Shown here piece by piece: positions 59,921-64,000 of a DNA stretch of 64,000 nucleotides. The stretch covers positions 1 to 64,000 of the forward strand of contig CBHWDO010000005.1 of NCBI GenBank assembly GCA_966112615.1, in the 5' to 3' direction. Below the pieces are notes generated by a model. That model made no database searches and was not told the DNA's origin. It was given only the letters and a program-made list of their open reading frames with translations. Positions within the stretch are counted from its first letter, which is position 1. The number at the start of each line of letters is the position of its first letter. Origin of the DNA: Flavitalea sp966112615 (GTDB lineage Bacteria > Bacteroidota > Bacteroidia > Chitinophagales > Chitinophagaceae). Both the position numbers and the translations under genes were made by a program.

Positions 59921-60907
59921 ATGTCAAGAATAATAGCCTTTCGTGAAGCACTCCGCGAAGCCATGGTCGAAGAGATGAGGAGGGATGAGAACGTGTATCT
60001 TATGGGTGAGGAAGTTGCAGAATACAATGGTGCCTACAAAGTAAGCCAGGGAATGCTGGATGAATTTGGAGCTAAAAGAGTAATCGATACTCCAATTGCA
60101 GAACTTGGGTTTGCAGCAATTGCCGTTGGATCAGCTCAAAACGGACTTCGCCCCATCGTTGAATTCATGACCTGGAACTTTGCTGTACTGGCTCTTGACC
60201 AGATCCTGAATACTGCATCGAAAATGCTTGCAATGAGTGGAGGCCAGGTTGGTTGCCCAATTGTATTCAGAGGGCCTAACGGTTCTGCTGGTCAGCTTGG
60301 TGCACAACACTCCACAGCTTTCGAAAGCTACTATGCAAATATTCCCGGCATCAAAGTAATATCTCCATCCACCCCATATGATGCAAAAGGTTTGCTGAAA
60401 GCAGCTATCAGGGATAATGACCCGGTAATGTTCATGGAAAGTGAAGTCACCTATGGAGAAAAAGGTGAAGTTCCTGAAGGAGAATACATCATTCCAATCG
60501 GAAAGGCAGATGTTAAAAGAGAAGGTACTGATGTGACCATCGTTTCTTATAACAAGATGATGAAAGTTGCATTGGGTGCTGCCGCTGAATTGGAGAAGGA
60601 AGGAATCAGTGCTGAAGTTATTGACCTTCGTACGATCCGCCCACTCGACTGGATGACCATCCTCGAATCAGTTAAAAAGACAAACAGGCTGGTGATTGTA
60701 GAAGAGCAGTGGCCGATGTGTTCTGTGTCTTCAGAAATCGCTTACAGAATTCAGAAAGAAGGATTCGATTACCTGGATGCGCCAATTCGCAGGATCACTG
60801 CAGCAGATGCGCCTTTGCACTATGCTCCAAATCTGATCGCACTGGCACTTCCTGATATTCCAAGAACCATTAAATTGGTTAAGGAAGTGATGTACATGAA
60901 GAAATAA
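59921..60907 (+). CDS. pdhB: Pyruvate dehydrogenase E1 component, beta subunit
   Basis: The 328-residue protein reads SRIIAFREALREAMVEEMRRDENVYLMGEEVAEYNGAYKVSQGM, with the Glu that activates thiamine diphosphate in LMGEEV. DTPIAELGFAAIAVGSA and FRGPNGSAGQLGAQHS are typical of E1 beta, and VEEQWPMCSV is in the C-terminal domain. With E1 alpha it decarboxylates pyruvate and passes the acetyl group to E2. Neither E1 alpha nor E2 is in the window; pdhB is a single-gene unit with its own promoter and terminator. Confidence 0.93.
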   Translation: MSRIIAFREALREAMVEEMRRDENVYLMGEEVAEYNGAYKVSQGMLDEFGAKRVIDTPIAELGFAAIAVGSAQNGLRPIVEFMTWNFAVLALDQILNTASKMLAMSGGQVGCPIVFRGPNGSAGQLGAQHSTAFESYYANIPGIKVISPSTPYDAKGLLKAAIRDNDPVMFMESEVTYGEKGEVPEGEYIIPIGKADVKREGTDVTIVSYNKMMKVALGAAAELEKEGISAEVIDLRTIRPLDWMTILESVKKTNRLVIVEEQWPMCSVSSEIAYRIQKEGFDYLDAPIRRITAADAPLHYAPNLIALALPDIPRTIKLVKEVMYMKK

Positions 60908-60928
60908 TCTACTGATTTTAATAGGTTA

Positions 60929-60960
60929 AACCCGGTTCCAAGGAGCCGGGTTTTCTTTTT
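60929..60960 (+). terminator. Terminator after pdhB
   Basis: Stem AACCCGGTTCC/GGAGCCGGGTT (one G-U) around AA, then a T-rich tail of about ten bases. Confidence 0.88.
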
Positions 60961-60994
60961 TTATATATCTTCAAAAGACCATAACTAAGCTGCC

Positions 60995-62317
60995 ATGAAG
61001 AAATTAGTCTTGTTAGTTCTTTTGCTCGCTCAACTGTTTGTCAATGCACAGGATTATATGCCTTCCAGGCAAAATCTGGAAGCACGTAACTGGTTCGACA
61101 GTGCAAGGTTTGGAATGTTCATTCACTGGGGTGCTTCAAGTGTTTTAGGGAATGGTGAGTGGGTAATGAATAACCGCAATATCCGGGTTCCGGAATACCA
61201 GCGGCTCATTCATATCTTCAATCCTATAGCTTTCGACGCGCATCAATGGGTGAAGACCGCCAAAGATGCAGGAATGAACTATATCACTTTGATCACAAGG
61301 CACCATGATGGTTTCAGTTTATGGGATACAAAGCAATCAGACTGGAAGATCACCAAGACTCCGTATAAAAAAGATATTGTAAAACAGATCGCTGAAGAGT
61401 GCAGGAAGCAGGGAGTAAAACTTTTCTTTTATTACTCATTGCTCGACTGGTACCGGACAGACTACCAGTATGAAACTGGTAGAACAGGACAGGGTACAGG
61501 ACGCACTGAAAAAAGTAACTGGCCTTCCTATATCAATTTCATGAAAGCCCAGCTTACAGAGTTATTAACTGATTATGGTGAAGTAGGAGGGATCTGGTTT
61601 GATGGACATTGGGACCAGTTGGCAAATGATCACGATAAATCAAATAAGTCTAAAGTGGACTGGAAATATGATGAGATCTATGGTTTGATACACCAGCTTC
61701 AGCCACATGCCCTGATAGGAAATAATCATCACCTCTTACCATTACCGGGAGAAGATTTTCAAATGTTTGAAAAAGATCTTCCCGGAGGAAACACCACTGG
61801 CTTTGGTGGACAGGCGGTAACCAATAAGATGCCACTGGAAACCTGTGAAACCATTAATGATTCATGGGGTTTCAATATCACTGACAGAAATTATAAATCA
61901 ACAAAAGACCTGATTCAATACCTGGTAAAAGCATCAGGCTATGGTGCGAATTTCTTATTGAATATCGGCCCGATGCCTGATGGTTCCATTCAGCCGGAAT
62001 TCACTGAAAGGCTTGGCCAGATGGGAACCTGGCTGAAGAAAAATGGCCAAACCATTTATGGGACAAAAGGTGGTTTTGTAAAACCGCAAAGTTGGGGTGC
62101 AGTTACTCAAAAAGATAATAAGGTTTACCTGCATGTCTTAAATAAACAAGACAGGATACTGCTTCAGTTTCCAGGAAAAGTCCGTTCGATGAAAGAGTTT
62201 GAAGGAGGTAAACCTGTAAAATTTGAAACACTGAAGGAAGGTTATATTGTAATTGATACAAAGAACCTTTCCTATAATGATTATGATACAATCATTGAAG
62301 TTGAAATAACAAAGTAA
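60995..62317 (+). CDS. Alpha-L-fucosidase, GH29, secreted
   Basis: A signal peptide (1-19, ending LFVNAQ) precedes a GH29 catalytic domain: WFDSARFGMFIHWGASSV near 33-51, TRHHDGFSLWDTK near 101-113, and the nucleophile Asp203 in GGIWFDGHWD. NFLLNIGPMPDGSI near 325 is also typical. A small C-terminal beta domain follows. It removes alpha-linked fucose from glycans in the periplasm or outside. A hairpin overlaps its stop codon. Confidence 0.94.
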   Translation: MKKLVLLVLLLAQLFVNAQDYMPSRQNLEARNWFDSARFGMFIHWGASSVLGNGEWVMNNRNIRVPEYQRLIHIFNPIAFDAHQWVKTAKDAGMNYITLITRHHDGFSLWDTKQSDWKITKTPYKKDIVKQIAEECRKQGVKLFFYYSLLDWYRTDYQYETGRTGQGTGRTEKSNWPSYINFMKAQLTELLTDYGEVGGIWFDGHWDQLANDHDKSNKSKVDWKYDEIYGLIHQLQPHALIGNNHHLLPLPGEDFQMFEKDLPGGNTTGFGGQAVTNKMPLETCETINDSWGFNITDRNYKSTKDLIQYLVKASGYGANFLLNIGPMPDGSIQPEFTERLGQMGTWLKKNGQTIYGTKGGFVKPQSWGAVTQKDNKVYLHVLNKQDRILLQFPGKVRSMKEFEGGKPVKFETLKEGYIVIDTKNLSYNDYDTIIEVEITK

Positions 62318-62340
62318 CCGGCAGGCGACCCCGCCGGTTT
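62316..62340 (+). terminator. Terminator overlapping the fucosidase stop codon
   Basis: Stem AACCGGC/GCCGGTT with a 10-base loop, beginning inside TAA (62315-62317) and followed by TTTTCTTC. Confidence 0.8.
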
Positions 62341-62346
62341 TCTTCT

Positions 62347-62484
62347 TTACAAGATTGACATCGCAGTGGCAAAGATCTTTGCTATCGTGTAAAGACAGGA
62401 GAGCAGAATTGCGCCGGTGATTCCTACTCTCAATACAATGTTTCCGGTGGTGTGATAAGTTTCCGAGTTGACATGTGTTTTCAT
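62347..62484 (-). CDS. Small single-pass membrane protein (45 aa), unknown function
   Basis: The reading frame from ATG 62484 to TAA 62347 gives a 45-residue protein beginning MKTHVNSETYHTTGNIVLRV. After 15 polar residues, residues 16-45 (IVLRVGITGAILLSCLYTIA...) are hydrophobic with one Arg and one Lys, so one membrane helix is likely. Codon use is like the neighbours. It converges with the fucosidase and shares its terminator region. Unrelated in sequence to the 36-residue membrane protein at 492. The gap from 62485 to 62659 shows nothing I recognise. Confidence 0.6.
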   Translation of the reverse strand: MKTHVNSETYHTTGNIVLRVGITGAILLSCLYTIAKIFATAMSIL

Positions 62485-62659
62485 AGGTGTCGTTTTTGGT
62501 TTTTGAATCGGTCTTTCAAAGGATATGAATAAAAATAGATAGCCTCTTTATCCTGTGCAAGGTAAAAGCCGCATAGTTCCTGCATAAAATACTAAGCACC
62601 ATAATTTTTAGCTGATAATCAATTAAGTGTAGCTGTTACCTTTATTGATTATTTACCAG

Positions 62660-62667
62660 TATTTTTG
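62660..62667 (+). promoter_or_regulatory. Possible -7 box of the sigma-54-type regulator gene
   Basis: TATTTTTG about 75 bases before the preferred ATG 62744 and 43 before ATG 62711; no clear -33. Confidence 0.4.
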
Positions 62668-62743
62668 ATTTCGCCATACCATTCGGAATTAAAATGGCAG
62701 AATTATTGCCATGAGCACCACTAAATTCAAAGATCATAACCAT

Positions 62744-63907
62744 ATGTCGCAGATCCTGATTATTGATGATGAGAAGGCAATTCGTAAGACGCTGACTGAA
62801 ATACTTTCTTACGAAGGATATAAAATAGAAGAAGCCAGTGACGGAGAAGAAGGCCTGAAAAAGTTCAAGGAGAAAAATTATGATGTTGTATTGTGCGATA
62901 TCAAAATGCCTAAACTGGATGGAATAGAATTCCTGGATAAAGCACGTGAGATCAATCCTGATATTCCGGTGATCATGATCTCTGGTCACGGTACCATCGA
63001 AACCGCAGTGGAAGCAGTTAAGAAAGGAGCTTATGATTATATCGCGAAGCCACCAGATCTGAACAGGTTGCTGATCACCATTCGCAATGCTACTGACAAG
63101 ACCAACCTTGTTACTGAAACAAAAGTGTTGAAGAGAAAGGTCAGTAAGGTTGAAGAAATGATTGGTGAATCAGGGCCAATTGTTCATATCAAGGAAACCA
63201 TTGAAAAAGTAGCTCCAACTGATGCAAGAATATTGGTGACCGGAGAGAACGGTGTAGGTAAAGAATTGGTGGCAAGATGGGTACATGAAAAGAGTAATCG
63301 TGCAACAGGTCCACTGGTGGAAGTGAACTGCGCTGCGATTCCAAGTGAATTGATCGAAAGTGAATTGTTTGGCCATGAGAAAGGATCTTTTACATCTGCA
63401 GTAAAACAGCGCATCGGAAAATTTGAACAGGCACATGGTGGAACACTTTTCCTGGATGAGATAGGAGATATGAGTTTAAGTGCGCAGGCAAAAGTTTTGC
63501 GGGCTTTGCAGGAAGGAAAGATCACTCGTGTTGGAGGTGATAAAGATATCAGCGTTGATGTAAGAGTAATAGCAGCAACCAATAAAGACCTTTTGCAGGA
63601 AGTAGAAGAGAAGAATTTCAGGTTAGACCTTTACCATCGTTTGAGTGTTATCATCATTCATGTTCCATCTCTGAATAACAGGAGAGATGATATTCCATTA
63701 CTGGTAGATAAATTTTTGAATGATATCTGTGAAGATTATGGCACTGCAAAAAAGAACATTGAAGATGATGCTATTAAAGCATTACAACAGCATAACTGGA
63801 CTGGAAATATCCGTGAATTGAGGAATGTAGTGGAGAGGCTGATCATTTTGTCGGGGAAAACTATTACCCTTCAGGATGTTGAAACATATGTGATACCAAA
63901 AAGGTAA
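62744..63907 (+). CDS. Response regulator with sigma-54-type AAA+ domain, no DNA-binding domain
   Basis: From ATG 62744 the 387-residue protein has a receiver domain (1-120; phosphorylation Asp52 in LCDIKMP) and a sigma-54 activator AAA+ domain (about 140-380): Walker A GENGVGKE (167-174), GSFTSA at 214-219 where activators have GAFTGA, Walker B GGTLFLDEIGDMS, and NWTGNIRELRNVVERL. It ends at VETYVIPKR just after the AAA+ lid, so the usual C-terminal Fis-type helix-turn-helix is missing. The next gene starts in the same bases (TAATG), so this is the true end. ATG 62711 would add 11 residues. Confidence 0.9.
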   Translation: MSQILIIDDEKAIRKTLTEILSYEGYKIEEASDGEEGLKKFKEKNYDVVLCDIKMPKLDGIEFLDKAREINPDIPVIMISGHGTIETAVEAVKKGAYDYIAKPPDLNRLLITIRNATDKTNLVTETKVLKRKVSKVEEMIGESGPIVHIKETIEKVAPTDARILVTGENGVGKELVARWVHEKSNRATGPLVEVNCAAIPSELIESELFGHEKGSFTSAVKQRIGKFEQAHGGTLFLDEIGDMSLSAQAKVLRALQEGKITRVGGDKDISVDVRVIAATNKDLLQEVEEKNFRLDLYHRLSVIIIHVPSLNNRRDDIPLLVDKFLNDICEDYGTAKKNIEDDAIKALQQHNWTGNIRELRNVVERLIILSGKTITLQDVETYVIPKR

Positions 63908-64000
63908 TGAAGAAGATCTATTGCATCAGTGGGTTAGGCGCAGACCACAGGGTGTTTGAAAACCTTAACTGTGAAGGGTTTGAGCTGAAAGCCGTTGAGT
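63907..64000 (+). CDS. Alpha/beta hydrolase, N-terminal part (cut by window edge)
   Basis: The ATG at 63907 overlaps the previous TAA by one base. The 31 visible residues, MKKIYCISGLGADHRVFENL and on, match the first strand and GLGADHRVF oxyanion-loop segment of alpha/beta hydrolases. The gene runs past position 64000, so the triad is not seen. Confidence 0.75.
   Translation, partial: MKKIYCISGLGADHRVFENLNCEGFELKAVE

Overview
The window looks like chromosomal DNA from a Bacteroidota bacterium, most likely a Chitinophagaceae-type organism. The evidence is promoters of the Bacteroidota type (TTTG, about 19-21 bases, then TAnnTTTG), few Shine-Dalgarno sequences, several TTG starts, signal peptides ending in A-Q, a protein with a type IX secretion sorting tail, outer-membrane barrels and porin-like proteins, DUF2723 and DUF5916 proteins, and an EF-G paralog typical of the phylum. 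I see no phage, insertion sequence, CRISPR array or rRNA. Most of the window is ordinary core genome with short operons on both strands.

Layout. 1-11 kb: start of valS, a DEDDh exonuclease/GIY-YIG nuclease fusion, an esterase coupled to aat, clpS, two identical tRNA-Val genes, mtaB, plsC, priA, a TIP30-like oxidoreductase and murB. 11-20 kb: a secreted barrel-like protein, a VWA/AAA+ pair, a very large DUF2723 membrane protein, a SAM hydroxide adenosyltransferase family protein, an SDR and tRNA-Lys. 20-29 kb: accessory sugar and cell-surface genes, including an aldo/keto reductase, a T9SS-exported protein with a duplicated domain, a Gfo/Idh/MocA plus DUF6807 pair, a DUF5916 protein and a porin-like protein. 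29-36 kb: a DEAD-box helicase with a structured leader, an FtsE-like ATPase, and a translationally coupled glycan operon (UDP-GlcNAc 2-epimerase, deacetylase-like protein, two glycosyltransferases). 36-46 kb: rpsO, pnp, prmA, plsY, an M48 lipoprotein protease, a DUF3052-like protein, dnaG, a coiled-coil protein and an EF-G paralog. 46-51 kb: a three-gene operon of glycosyltransferase, UDP-galactopyranose mutase and a glycosidase/RmlD fusion. 51-64 kb: a GMC oxidoreductase with its small subunit, a ChbG-like deacetylase, a P-type ATPase, two small tandem paralogs, a thiolase behind a palindromic operator, pdhB, a GH29 fucosidase, a 45-residue membrane protein, a receiver/AAA+ sigma-54-type protein without a DNA-binding domain, and the start of an alpha/beta hydrolase.

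The most unusual items are the GH1-like/RmlD fusion in the galactofuranose-type operon; the response regulator that lacks a helix-turn-helix and has GSFTSA in place of GAFTGA; the EF-G paralog with Tyr in place of the catalytic His; short 7- and 8-base repeats that form hairpins at gene junctions; and the structured leader and DEGD motif of the RhlE-like helicase. Assignments come from reading motifs and gene context only; no database search was run.
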